A stretch of DNA of 64,000 nt from Paraescarpia echinospica (lineage: Eukaryota > Annelida > Polychaeta > Sabellida > Siboglinidae), in assembly GCA_020002185.1 (NCBI GenBank), contig CM034538.1, forward strand, positions 65,991,389 through 66,055,388, written 5' to 3'. Under the pieces are notes generated by a model. That model was not told the origin of the DNA, searched no databases, and saw nothing but the letters and a program-made list of their open reading frames with translations. Below are positions 39,601 to 54,200 of the stretch, piece by piece. Position 1 is the stretch's first letter; each line of letters starts with the position of its first letter. Both the position numbers and the translations under genes were made by a program.

Positions 39601-42600
39601 TCAACACATGTAGTGTTGACGTGGGTCCCTCATCTCCTGAACCAGGGGTGCTCACAACATGAGTACCACTGCAGAGGGACCTATTAAACTTATGGGGATT
39701 TCCTGAAATTGCTCTTTCATGTTGGTTCTGGTTCCTACAATACAGGCTAAGACAAGTGGGGTAAAGTACAACTGAAGCAGTGACATTGTGCAGCATATAT
39801 TCCAGGGGTGCTATATAGTTCTACTATGTTGCCCTGTAAGATCATTAACACAGTTAATGTTAATCTGATCTCTATATTTTATACATGTTGGTCAAGGTAA
39901 TAAACTATCTGTATCAGTATCTCACTGCCCCCCCCCCAGCTGAGTTCTGGCCTCAAGTATCCTCCAATCTGATCCTCCCCTGGGGAGGGGTACCAGACCC
40001 CCAGATGTACCCTGATGATCCTACAACAGCATGTCTGACTGTAAGCAATGCTGAGATGACAGACGCAATCACTGCCCACTTCCTAGATGTGTATCAGTCC
40101 AGTCTCCCAGACAGCAGAACATGCAGAGGAGGAAAGGAATCACTGATCCCTATTTATAAATAGAGATACATTTTCAGAATGTAGTCATGATTTCCCCTTA
40201 CTGAAAGACATGACCAAGCCCTGACTTCTTACATCAATCCTACAGTCCTGGTGGCTCATCAACAAGATATTTTCAACATGCAACGTACAAGTTGTTTAAA
40301 AGATATTTTTTCTTTCTTACAGAAGGAGCTAGCTTAAAAATCCATTGTCATTTCAGGTAGACTATTTAATAGTTGTTTCTTGCCATATCACAAATGTGAT
40401 GTCTATCAGCTAGCAAAGAACGCATAAAACAGTGAACTTGTGGAGGTGGAGAAAAAAAATGTCTGACATGTGGCTGCATTCTCATTCCTGATATCTTGAT
40501 TCTATGGCAGCAGTGAAACATTTGTGTAAGTATGACAAAGCGGAATCACCAAGATTCTAGGGTATAACTGAAAGAAATTCTAGAACAAAGTCAATTGTAA
40601 AGAACAACATACATTACATTGATGCTAAGACAGCATTTAACATTTCAACATGTGGACATAAAAACTATTGTATAAAAAAAATTAAAATTGTAATTTTGCT
40701 GTTTCTAAAGATACTATGGCTGACAAAAATGTAGGATAGACACCCAGGCCCTAGCCTAAGTGCTACTGAATATTGTTTTAATTGTGGAGTCAGATGACCA
40801 GGAGCAGTAGTAAGGGATGAACTGGTGGAGGGACTGACAGATTAGAAATGTACTGTATGTATTTTGTACACAATTCAACTTTGGCACTTCCATTTACAAA
40901 AACCTGATCTGTCTGTGGTAAATAGTGTGTTGTTGACCCTGGTAATAAGATAGCAGACACTGAGGATGACATGGATGCAGAGTGATTCCCCCAGCCCCAT
41001 GGTCTGCTCTGTGGGGAGTTGGTGGCTATTGAATACCATAGTAGGATATGTTGTGCCAGTCTATCTACCCCACACACACACACTCCCTGTAGGCTGTAGG
41101 AGTAACCCAACACATTCCACATTCACAAGGCTAAGAAACCACTTAGAGATAGAGAGTATGTATTAGCACAGTAACAGAGACTAGACAGGTGTAGAATATG
41201 AGAATGTCCTCGAAGGTCTGCACCAGGCAGATCACTTGCCAAATTCCCAAGTTAACAAGTTAGCTTCCTCACCAGTTAATCCCCACAGGGCAAGTGGTCA
41301 AGGAAGCCATATAATCCAACAATTTGTCATCTACATATAACCTGTCTTTCTGAGATATATCTGGCTTCTTGACACAGCTATGCAGTTACACAATTAGTAG
41401 ATCATTTGTTCCATTAATTTACCATGCTTTGTGAGAACGAATACTTTCTATTATCCAACCTACACTATTCCTTCAGTATCGTTACAGTGTGTCGTCTAGC
41501 TTGTACTTCTAAGTGTAGGCCAAATTATAATTAATGGATAGTTGTACCAGTGAAAGTTACCTATGCAAATCTACCATGATAAATCTGTTAACCAAAGAAA
41601 GTGAAAAAAACTGGTTGCAGCTGTTGCTGCTTTGACCTACCCACGCAAAGTAAATGAAGGACGACTGAAACACATCTTCAGCCATCCGAGACGCACAGCA
41701 CGGCAAGTCTGTCTCTTTCTCTGAAGAGTCTACGTTAGACCACGATACATCCATGTTGCCTGTGCAGTGTAAGCTCTATGATAGAGCCTGTTCAGCAAGT
41801 GATGTCACTCAAGTACAGTCTGTATTCACCTCTCTATACATCCATGTTGTCTCTGCACAGTGTTAGCTCTATGACAGTCAGTCAGCAAGTGATATCACTC
41901 AAGTAGATATATTCACCTCTCTATGTGATCCAACCTGCCTGTGTTCCGCTGTATGACAGTTGTTCAGTGTATCATCCATGAACCAAGGTAGTTCCTGACT
42001 CCCAGCACTGACACCACAGCCTTCCCCTAAGCCTGGCAGCCACAGCATGCATGCTGTGACACTACCCCTTGTCTGTTCACATGCCAAACATCTGCCTTAT
42101 AACCCTTATTAACTCCTGCTTCCACCACCCCATCATCTCCCCATCCCATAGAGGGTGGAGTCTCACCCCATCCCACCAGTGACAGGAGCCAATAGGAATA
42201 GGGCAGGGTACTTCCATGTGAACTAATGAACAGGATGATAAATGCTCCCACCAACTTGAAGTCATTAATTGTGTGTAATGAACACTCTGAGTGAGAGAGG
42301 AAGCTATGTACAGCTTCCATGCACACAGACCAAACAAGTCAGGCAGACATTCATCAAAGGATGGATGCACTGTCAAGCCAGCAATATTAATTTCCAGTGG
42401 ACCAGATACATTTCTTACTCAATGTTACATATGCATGAGCATGCAACATGCATGCATGCCTGCATGTAACAATTATCCTGGCAATCACTGGATGGTTAGT
42501 GACATGTCACTCTCTGTCACTCTGCTTTGTGTCACGTTCTAAACTGTCACATGCGTAGCATTTTTACTTTTGTACAAAATTTGTGGGAATTTTTAACAAA

Positions 42601-45223
42601 ATTAAATTGCCATTTTGGTGAAGCCAAGTGAATGTAGAACCTATGAAATTTTGTGAACCAAATAATCATCCTGTGAACAGCATGCACACTGTCACTCGTG
42701 CTGTAAGATGGTAACAATCCGTAATGATTGGGAGTGACGTTGGTTGTGTTGGAAACAATTCAAACTGACTCATTATTTGATCAGTGGTCAGGCAAAATCC
42801 AACACAGAGTCACACAGGAGATGACTAAATGCATATTTATTGCACACAAAGATAGACAGATAGATAAGAAACCAAAGATAACATGTCCACATAATATAGA
42901 TAACAAGTCAAATATACCATTTCCAGGAAGATGCTACAATGGTCAACAGTGCAGGAAACAACTGAGATATGTCCCGCCTTACTATGCAGCAAAGGGTGCA
43001 TAGTACACACTGATGATTAACTTGATGCAATGATGGTAATTCTATCCTGCCTAACTATAGGAGATAGACACACTAGCAGTTTGTTTTATAAAATGTACTC
43101 AAGAACATGGCAATGACTCAGGTTTCACATCCGTAAACACAACAAGATGCAGTAAAGTCTGATTGTTTTTATCACACAATCACATTGTTACACTGACACA
43201 TCGACTCCGCAGATGTTATTATGAACAGCACAATTAAATAAAGTTTGGGTATTTGTTATCTTATTTTAGTTGAACCCCACTTTACGGTCACCTCAGTAAT
43301 ACAGCCACTTAACAAATAAATGTCACCTCAGTAATACAGCCACTTGACAAATAAATGTCACCTCAGTAATACAGCCACTTGACAAATAAATGTCACCTCA
43401 GTAATACAGCCACTTGACAAATAAATGTCACCTCAGTAATACAGCCACTTTTCAAATAAATGTTACCTCAGTAATACAGCCACTTGACAAATAAATGTCA
43501 CCTCAGTAATACAGCCACTTGACAAATAAATGTCACCTCAGTAATACAGCCACTTGGCAAATAAATGTCACCTCAGGACAGTCACAAGGTATTTCTGGAA
43601 CAGTAAAGGACAGGATATTAGTCAGGTCACCTTGCCATTCAGGTCACCTTGCCATTCGGGTCATCTTGCCATTCGGGTCACCTTGACATTCGGGTCACCT
43701 TGCCATTCGGGTCAACTTGCCATTCGGGTCACCTTGCTATTCAGGTCACCTTGCCATTCAGGTCACTTCTGCCCAACCCCGAGGGTGACCTTAACAGCGA
43801 CGTTCCACTCTACATGATTCTGTATGATTCTATGAGTCTGCCTGAATAAATATGTTGAATAATGTTATAATGTTATAATATAATTATGTAGTTTACACAT
43901 TGTGATGATGTGATAAAAACAGTCAGACTTTGGACCTTTAGCCATCGATAAATAGCTTTAACTGTGTTACCACTTCCTGCCCGACCTCGAACCCCCCCTC
44001 CACTGCCCTACTCCCATCTCCACAGGATGTACTTTCCATTTTTCATCCTACCCCCACCACAACTGCTCCCGGGGAGACTGCCTGGGAACAAGTGGGGAAC
44101 AAGGAAGGGAACAGCAGCTGTGGAGACATTTGGGTGATTTAGAGGGGTGCTAATCACCATCCTCACTGTCCACCCATTGACATCACAGTGACTCAACTAC
44201 AACTAAGAGACACTGTCCCACTTCACAACGTGACACCACACCAACTATCTGTATGTGATGACTTACACTATTAGTCCTAGTGACAATGTAACACTTTTTA
44301 CAGATCTTGCTGCAGATTGCTTCTGTGGAAACTCTAGTGACCAGCTGCGCCATCACTGGACAGGCTTACCTAGATCTGTTGCTAAATTGTGTGATGGATA
44401 CTTTCAGTCCCGTCTTTCTTCAATTACAAAACATGTAAGTGGATTGTTGTTATGCGGAATCTTTGGTGCCCATCATGTGCCCAGATTAACAAGTTTTCCA
44501 GATAAATGAATTACCCATAATGGAATATATTAGTAGTTGGATATTCCACTGTGACATGACGTTATAGTTAAAATTTATTTTAAATTTACCAGAGATACAA
44601 GGTAAAGAAGTTCTTCCCCAACAATAGTTTACAGAATCTTGTTTTGCAAGCATGTTTCATATTTCCAATGGTGCTACAGAATAAAGTCAACATTTCAACA
44701 TTGTCAAATTGTTTTCAACCTTTTAAAAAGGTAATCTAAGTCAATTTATTTTAATTTCATTAAATTATTTTGGCAACATGGTTTGGAACATAATATGCAA
44801 ATAGAACAAAAACATAATTTTGCTCACAGTTTACGATGGCAGATATATTCCATTTCCTCTAATGTTGGGACTATTAATTTCACTTCATCTAGTAGAAATC
44901 TGCATGCCCAGGGTAAGTACACACAAGAAAAGGGGTCATTTAAATGCTAATGACATCAGTGAGACTTAATGTCCCCATATTACCCAATGTTAATTACTAG
45001 CAGTCCTGGGAGGGTGTTTAGGCAACATGGGGAGGTAATTGGGGAGGTTGATGGAGGGGCAGCAGCTGCAGCTGTGCCGTAGGCTGGGAGAGACAGGGAG
45101 ACACAAGGAGGAGGGAGGGGGAAGGAGAATAGGAAAGGGGAAGTAGATAGGCAGAGATGCTACACTCAATGAAGGAGGTAACAGGGGTGTAACTCTGAGG
45201 ATGTGAGTGGCAAAGTAGGTGAA

Positions 45224-45293
<70 letters not shown>

Positions 45294-48200
45294 TGTGGTT
45301 GAGTTACTCATCCATTTACAGGTTCTCTCTCCAAGACCTCCACCTGGCGGCCAACAAGACATTCAACTTTAACAGCACTGTCTGGCATACACTGCTGATA
45401 GAGACTGCTATTTGAAGACACAACGCATTTGCTAGCACATTACTTTCTAATAAACCCGTGCCCACAAATACATCTGCCAACAGACAACTCAACCACTACA
45501 CCACAAACATAAAACATGACTAGTAATACCAAAATGCAACGTGGATACAAGCTTTTATTCACTTTCCAGGACTCTGCACACCCTTTTAAACAGGTCCTAG
45601 CCTGTAAATACCTTGAGGTTATCAGCTACATGAACCATCCAGGGTCTAACCACACTATTCAGACCCTCACCCCAACCCAACCTGATATCTGGCACCTATA
45701 GTGCAAACATAACCAACTCTATTCTTCAAATAATAAATGCATCTTGCTGAATCAGCGACCTGTGATATTTAAACAGGATGTGCTCGTAATGAAATTAACT
45801 ACTACAGACTTAGAGTAGCCAGACAAGAAGCCATAACAAAACTCAAACAGGTACCTTTAGCATGACCAGAAGAGGACCACCTACAGACTTAGAGTAGCCA
45901 GACAAGAATCCATAACAAAACTCAAACAGGTACCTTTAGCATGACCAGAAGAGGACCACCTACAGACTTAGAGTAGCCAGACAAGAAGCCATAACAAAAC
46001 TCAAACAGGTACCTTTAGCATGACCAGAAGAGGACCACCTACAGACTTAGAGTAGCCAGACAAGAAGCCATAACAAAACTCAAACAGGTACCTTTAGCAT
46101 GACCAGAAGAGGACCACCTACAGACTTAGAGTAGCCAGACAAGAAGCCATAACAAAACTCAAACAGGTACCTTTAGCATGACCAGAAGAGGACCACCTAC
46201 AGACTTGACTTAATTACACAGTTCTAGTCATTTATGGGAGTGTGACTGCTATAATGGCCCACCTACATGACTGCCATCACTGGAGCAGTGCGTGTAATGG
46301 AGACATAGAGGAAGTAGACTTTGGCATTACTTGTGTAATGGCACAGTTACACAGGCACCATGCTGCAGATGTCAGTAAGCCACAGAGAACTACAGGGAAT
46401 ATACAGCGATGTTCAGTGGTTATCTGTTCTATGTGACATGATGCCCCATACTATACACCTATTGTAGTGTTACAAGTCAGAGATGACTGATCACAGCACA
46501 GAGAACAATACCAGTGGATGTTATCTGTTCTATGTGACATGATGCCCCATACTATACACCTATTGTAGTGTTACAAGTCAGAGATGACTGATCACAGCAC
46601 AGAGAACAATACCAGTGGATGTTAACTGTTCTATGTGACATGATGCCCCATACTATACACCTATTGTAGTGTTACAAGTCAGAGATGACTGATCACAGCA
46701 CAGAGAACAATACCAGTGGATGTTAACTGTTCTATGTGACATGATGCCCCATACTATACACCTATTGTAGTGTTACAAGTCAGAGATGACTGATCACAGC
46801 ACAGAGAACAATACCAGTGGATGTTATCTGTTCTATGTGACATGATGCCCCATACTATACACCTATTGTAGTGTTACAAGTCAGAGATGACTGATCACAG
46901 CACAGAGAACAATACCAGTGGATGTTAACTGTTCTATGTGACATGATGCCCCATACTATACACCTATTGTAGTGTTACAAGTCAGAGATGACTGATCACA
47001 GCACAGAGAACAATACCAGTGGATGTTAACTGTTCTATGTGACATGATGCCCCATACTATACACCTATTGTAGTGTTACAAGTCAGAGATGACTGATCAC
47101 AGCACAGAGACATCACATGATGCACCCAAGTGATGACTGATACCAGTGGATGTTAACTGTTCTATGTGACATGATGCCCCATACTATACACCTATTGTAG
47201 TGTTACAAGTCAGAGATGACTGATCACAGCACAGAGTCAATGACCTATGTGACATGATGATCACAGCTATGTGACATGATGCCCCATACTATACACCTAT
47301 TGTAGTGTTACAAGTCAGAGATGACTGATCACAGCACAGAGAACAATACCAGTGGATGTTAACTGTTCTATGTGACATGATGCCCCATACTATACACCTA
47401 TTGTAGTGTTACAAGTCAGAGATGACTGATCACAGCACAGAGAACAATACCAGTGGATGTTAACTGTTCTATGTGACATGATGCCCCATACTATACACCT
47501 ATTGTAGTGTTACAAGTCAGAGATGACTGATCACAGCACAGAGAACAATACCAGTGGATGTTAACTGTTCTATGTGACATGATGCCCCATACTATACACC
47601 TATTGTAGTGTTACAAGTCAGAGATGACTGATCACAGCACAGAGAACAATACCAGTGGATGTTAACTGTCATCTTGTAAACAAGTTTACATCAAAGAATA
47701 TAGTCATGTGACAGTCTAACATGTGTTCATATAAGCAATGGTTCATGTGGATGTTCATATAAGCAATGGTGCATGTGGATGTTCACATAGGCAATGGTTC
47801 GTGTGGATGTTCATATAAGCAATGGTTCATGTGGATGTTCAAATAAGCAATGGTTCATGTGGATGTTCATATAAGCAATGGTTCATGTGGATGTTCACAT
47901 AACAATGGTTCATGTGATGTTCATATACGCAATGGTTCATGGGGATGTTCTTGTGACTGCACCAACAATTAATACAATTTACTGATAATAAAGAATTTGC
48001 TTTAGCTGTGAGAGAGGGTTCTGGATTAGAGAAATCTCAGGAGCAAAGCACTGAATATGAAAAGAAGGTTAAAAGAGAATTGGGCAATGTCACCAACTAA
48101 GGTACAAACACAGCAATAAAGAGGATAATTTAAAATAAAGGTTAGTTCTTACATAGCGCGATATCCAGTCACCCAGACTGCTCAAAGCGCTTTACAATCC

Positions 48201-51200
48201 ACTCCCTGGCAGACCTGTTTAACCGAACACCATCTCGACTTCTCTGGCAAGAATTAAGCCATGCTGTAATTACTGCATGAAAAGTATTCGTATAAACAAA
48301 TAGCCACTACTGGCTATAGCCATGTACTCAGTGAATATGTAATTTAGAGCATGACTTACGTCTTTGATGAAGTCAACAATGGCGTGTTGTGTGTTGATTG
48401 GCAGCTTCTTGATGTTGTCAATGAAGAGTTCCTTCTTCTCACATTGGATGGCACAGCCCAGTAGTAGTAGCAGCAGTCTATGCAACTCAGCCTGGGCCTC
48501 CCCTTAAACACAGATACCCACCATATGATATCTCCCTGCAAGTTCACAAACACAGACACCCATCATATGATATCTTACTGCAAGTTCACAAACACAGACA
48601 CCCACCATATGATATCTTACTGCAAGTTCACAAACAAAGACACCCACCATATGATATATCACTGCAAGTTCACAAACACAGACACCCATCATATGATATC
48701 TTACTGCAAGTTCACAAACACAGACACCCACCATATGATATCTTACTGCAAGTTCACAAACACAGACACCCATCATATGATATCTCACTGCAAGTTCACA
48801 AACACACACACCCATCATATGATATCTCACTGCAAGTTCACAAACACAGACACCTATGAGTGTCTTATTGCAAATTCACACACACATGCATGCGCACACG
48901 CACGCACATGCACACACACACACACACCTATCAGCACACAGATATCCACACAAGTTAACACACATAGAGCTGTCATATCTTACTCCAGGTTCACACACAC
49001 AGACTTGCCAGTACCTTACTGCAAGCTGACATTGTATCTAATCAATGATGTATCAGTAATTGTGAGATGGTGCCTACATATTGAAATAATCTTGGTTTTC
49101 TGCATATTAGTTTTTGGCTTTTGTTAGTTTTGAATTAGAAAACACAATTTTGTCAATTATTTATGGTTACCAAGTAGTTAAAACTATTTCACATTGGTGG
49201 GATTAGTTAGAAGATAAACGATCTACATGACAGTGGTGCTAAGACAAGGACAAAGTCAGAGAGCAGGCCATGCCATGCTCTGCATACGTTCAAGTTTAGT
49301 TCAGGCGGGATGACACACGTCAACATAACTGAAGCTAACTTGAAGTGATTTATACATCCATATGATGGTGATTTAGTGGTCAAAAGTATACTGGAACTTT
49401 GCAAAGGCTGTGGATGAAGGTGGAACTTTCTTTCTCGTATTGTCAATGGTTGACAGAGAATTACAATAAATGATGGATCCAGTGATCAGTTTTAGTCACA
49501 GACCGACATCAGATCCTGTGGGAAAAGGGGGGCGTATGCTAATTAGGGCATGTATGCTAAAAAGAACAAATACGGTACATGTAATACTCAACCCCCAGAA
49601 CAGTGTTTGTATACAAACATGTAAGGATTCTACGTGACTGAATGACCGAGGAAACAGTATATAGTGGAAGAGTAGCCTGGAAATGGTTACCAACATGTAT
49701 TAGCCTACAGCGAAAATGTATATATCACAAAAATAATGTTTATGGTTGGTCAGCAATGGTACATAGAACAACTCCCTTTGTACTACAGATGATCTGTCCG
49801 ATGAATACTTGTCTACAGAAATTATTTTCAACATAAACACAAATATTTACCATATCTAAGGAAACTGCTGATAAATTACATACATGCAATGCAATTTGTC
49901 TTAATAAGTATTTAACACATACACTCATGAGAGTAATTAGGCTACTTTTAGAACTGAAGCAGCTGTCACGGTGACAAAATAATAGCGTGGCAATAACTCA
50001 AGTGAAGAAGCCCAATGAACTGTACATAAACCGAGGGTATAAGTGAAATTAATTGTGAGCAATTCATATTTGGCACCTCGTATTCAACTGGTGTGTGCTA
50101 CTGTGACAATAGTTGTTTCTCTTATCAATGTGGTTTATCCAGATGAGCCGGTAAATTTGTGGTAGCATTGCCTGGCATGAGATATCAACGGAAGCTAAGG
50201 CAGAACAGTATTGACAGTGAGCCGTCTATGTCCACAGTGATACTGTTGACAGTATGAGACCTGTACCTACATGTTCCCACCAACAATAGTGCTGATCAAA
50301 CACCGCTGTCATGCCTGTGGATGGCAATAAACTCCCTGAATCATATTTTTCTGATTACAAATGTTTAACAACTTGTTGACATACGATGTACTTTACAGCC
50401 TTGGTAGAGTTTGCAGCAGTGAATCATATTTTCTTATGACACGTGTTTAACAAATTGTTTGATATACAGTGTACTTTACAGCCTATAGTTTGCTTCACAG
50501 AATGTCATTAATCACAGCCACTTGTGTGTTTGTTATTCACACAGAATAAGTCACAGCCCCCTATAATCTGGTGCATGTTATAAGGCTTCTGCCCAGTGGC
50601 AAGTTCAATCATTTTCCAACAACTTATCATCATTCACTATCTACTGTCATCATTCCTATGTACATTTTTCATCCTCCTTCATCCTTCCCCTTTTCAGTTT
50701 AGCCAAAACCCTAATTCTTCTCCCCATTTCACTATACACAGCACTGAATTAGTTTCATTTTGTCTTATATTGTTTCTTGGAATAATTTTTTTGCATTTCA
50801 AACTCAACTTGTATCGTTCTTTCCTTCTGTGAGATATGTAATAATGTTTGTCTGGCTCTTCCTACCCTAACTAAAATCCTTCAGTTGTATAATGTTTACT
50901 TATAATGTTAACCATTGCTATCCTTTCTCTTCAACTTGTTTGCACACATCACACATCAATCTTTCCAATAATTTGCTAACATTGTTAACGTGCTAATTGT
51001 TTGGTTGAAACCACTGCAGTATTGAGTTGAACTTTCTTCAAGATAGTTCATTTTACTGACATATCCAAAGGTGAATTTACTTGCAGAGGCTTCTGCTATC
51101 TTGTCAAGGTGGGTCAGTACTAATGATGTTTTGCTAGAATAAGTCAACAGTACCGATGAAGCAATCTTGACAAAACAGGAACGCTTATACAGGTAAAAAT

Positions 51201-54200
51201 TCACATTTGGACAACATGATAATTAAGAACTTATTGTAGTGAAGAATTACTATTTGCGTGTCTCCCAGTATATATGTGAGAGCTGTTTGACTGTATATAA
51301 CAGTGCAGCCAGCAGTGTCTCCCAGTATATATGTGAGAGCTGTTTGACTGTATATAACAGTGCAGCCAGCAGTGTCTCCCAGTATATATGTGAGAGCTGT
51401 TTGACTGTATATAACAGTGCAGTCAGCAGTGTCTCCCAGTATATATGTGAGAGCTGTTTGACTGTATATAACAGTGCAGCCAGCAGTGTCTCCCAGTATA
51501 TATGTGAGAGCTGTTTGACTGTATATAACAGTGCAGCCAGCAGTGTCTCCCAGTATATATGTGAGAGCTGTTTGACAGCAGTGTCTCCCAGTATATATGT
51601 GAGAGCTGTTTGACTGTATATAACAGTGCAGTCAGCAGTGTCTCCCAGTATATATGTGAGAGCTGTTTGACTGTATATAACAGTGCAGCCAGCAGTGTCT
51701 CCCAGTATATATGTGAGAGCTGTTTGACTGTATATAACAGTGCAGTCAGCAGTGTCTCCCAGTATATATGTGAGAGCTGTTTGACTGTATATAACAGTGC
51801 AGCCAGCAGTGTCTCCCAGTATATATGTGAGAGCTGTTTGACTGTATATAACAGTGCAGCCAGCAGTGTCTCCCAGTATATATGTGAGAGCTGTTTGACT
51901 GTATATAACAGTGCAGCCAGCAGTGTCTCCCAGTATATATGTGAGAGCTGTTTGACTGTATATAACAGTGCAGTCAGCAGTGTCTCCCAGTATATATATG
52001 TGAGAGCTATTTGACTGTATACAACACTGCAGTCAGCAGTGGTTGGTATTCACCGACTCATCTGTCCATTCACCTGAACTAGGACACCACAGACAGCTGG
52101 ATGCCGAATGTTAAATATTGATGAGAGTCGTTGGTGAATGTTATCTGGCCTCCTAGATCATCAGTTGTTTATTTCATTACCAGCACAATGCCTCGTGATG
52201 TCAGCAATCAAGTAAAAAGTCAGCCTGTCGCTGCCATTATTCATCATGTGTTTTGTAAGCCATTAATCAAGCATATAATTCACTGCAATTTGCTACCATT
52301 TCCTGCAAATTGGACTTCATTACTAGACTTGGCTGTTTGAGACTTTTGAGTACTTGAAGATAAACTATTAAATGTGACTCCTTTTACATTAGACTTCCAC
52401 ATTTCCCAGTTGTTAAACTTGATCCCTCCCACATGTAAATGTATGCGAAGATATTTACATATACAAAGCAGTGGATTGTAGGACCATCATTGAGAGCAGT
52501 TTGTTTAGCATATTTCTGTTCATCCTGTGGTTTTAAAATAAGCTGAACACTCCTAGATGATCACTCCACAACATATAACTTACTGGTCTTTGACAGATTT
52601 GGATCGTGCTTTGTAGTTCTAACAAATGATACTAAAAAGCTGATTCTGTTATGTCATTCTGTGTTTTACACTGAGCCACTAACTTTGACCAACAAGATAA
52701 TAACTTGTGTTACACGGTGGCTAATTTTGACAAAACACATGAGAGCTGCCAACTCATGATACACTAATTAACAATTACAAACTACACTTTAAGTACAGTA
52801 AATAATTATTATGTTCTACCCCATGACGAGTAGTGTTGCCTATAGACTTGTGTATGTGTAGTGATCATTATATTATGTTCTACCCCATGACGAGTAGTGT
52901 TGCCTATAGACTTGTGTATGTGTAGTGATCATTATATTATGTTCTACCCCATGACGAGTAGTGTTGCCTATAGACTTGTGTATGTGTAGTGACTCATTAC
53001 ATTATGTTCTACCCCATGACGATGTAGTGTTGCCTATAGACTTGTGCATGTGTAGCTGTGAGTACAGTTAATTATTATGTTCTACCCCATGACGAGTAGT
53101 GTTGCCTATAGACTTGTGTATGTGTAGTGATCATTATATTATGTTCTACCCCATGACGAGTAGTGTTGCCTATAGACTTGTGTATGTGTAGTGATCATTA
53201 TATTATGTTCTACCCCATGACGAGTAGTGTTGCCTATAGACTTGTGTATGTGTAGTGATCATTACATTATGTTCTACCCCATGACGAGTAGTGTTGCCTA
53301 TAGACTTGTGCATGTGTAGTGATCATTACATTATGTTCTACCCCATGACGAGTAGTGTTGCCTATAGACTTGTGTATGTGTAGTGATCATTATATTATGT
53401 TCTACCCCATGACGAGTAGTGTTGCCTATAGACTTGTGTATGTGTAGTGATCATTATATTATGTTCTACCCCATGACGAGTAGTGTTGCCTATAGACTTG
53501 TGCATGTGTAGTGATCATTACATTATGTTCTACCCCATGACGAGTAGTGTTGCCTATAGACTTGTGTATGTGTAGTGATCATTACATTATGTTCTACCCC
53601 ATGACGAGTAGTGTTGCCTATAGACTTGTGTATGTGTAGTGATCATTATATTATGTTGTTGCCCCATGACGAGTAGTGTTGCCTATAGACTTGTGTATGT
53701 GTAGTGATCATTATATTATGTTCTACCCCATGACGAGTAGTGTTGCCTATAGACTTGTGTATGTGTAGTGATCATTACATTATGTTCTACCCCATGACGA
53801 GTAGTGTTGCCTATAGACTTGTGTATGTGTAGTGATCATTATATTATGTTCTACCCCATGACGAGTAGTGTTGCCTATAGACTTGTGTATGTGTAGTGAT
53901 CATTATATTATGTTCTACCCCATGACGAGTAGTGTTGCCTATAGACTTGTGTATGTGTAGTGATCATTACATTATGTTCTACCCCATGACGAGTAGTGTT
54001 GCCTATAGACTTGTGTATGTGTAGTGATCATTATATTATGTTCTACCCCATGACGAGTAGTGTTGCCTATAAACTTGTGTATGTGTAGTGATCATTATAT
54101 TATTTTATATGAAGCATTCAACTGATCTGATGGCAGACCCAGAGGTGAAGCACTCGCTTCAAGCAGACTCAAGTACATGAAGAGTACTCTAGCAACTATA

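Noticed and set aside
48480..49127. 215-codon + strand frame
   Set aside because: Read-through of the 42-bp array and a CA-rich tract next to exon 2; no family.
51239..52014. Open frames with a 19-residue Cys-containing repeat
   Set aside because: Product of the 57-bp array; one unit is truncated and breaks the frame. No signal of a gene around it.
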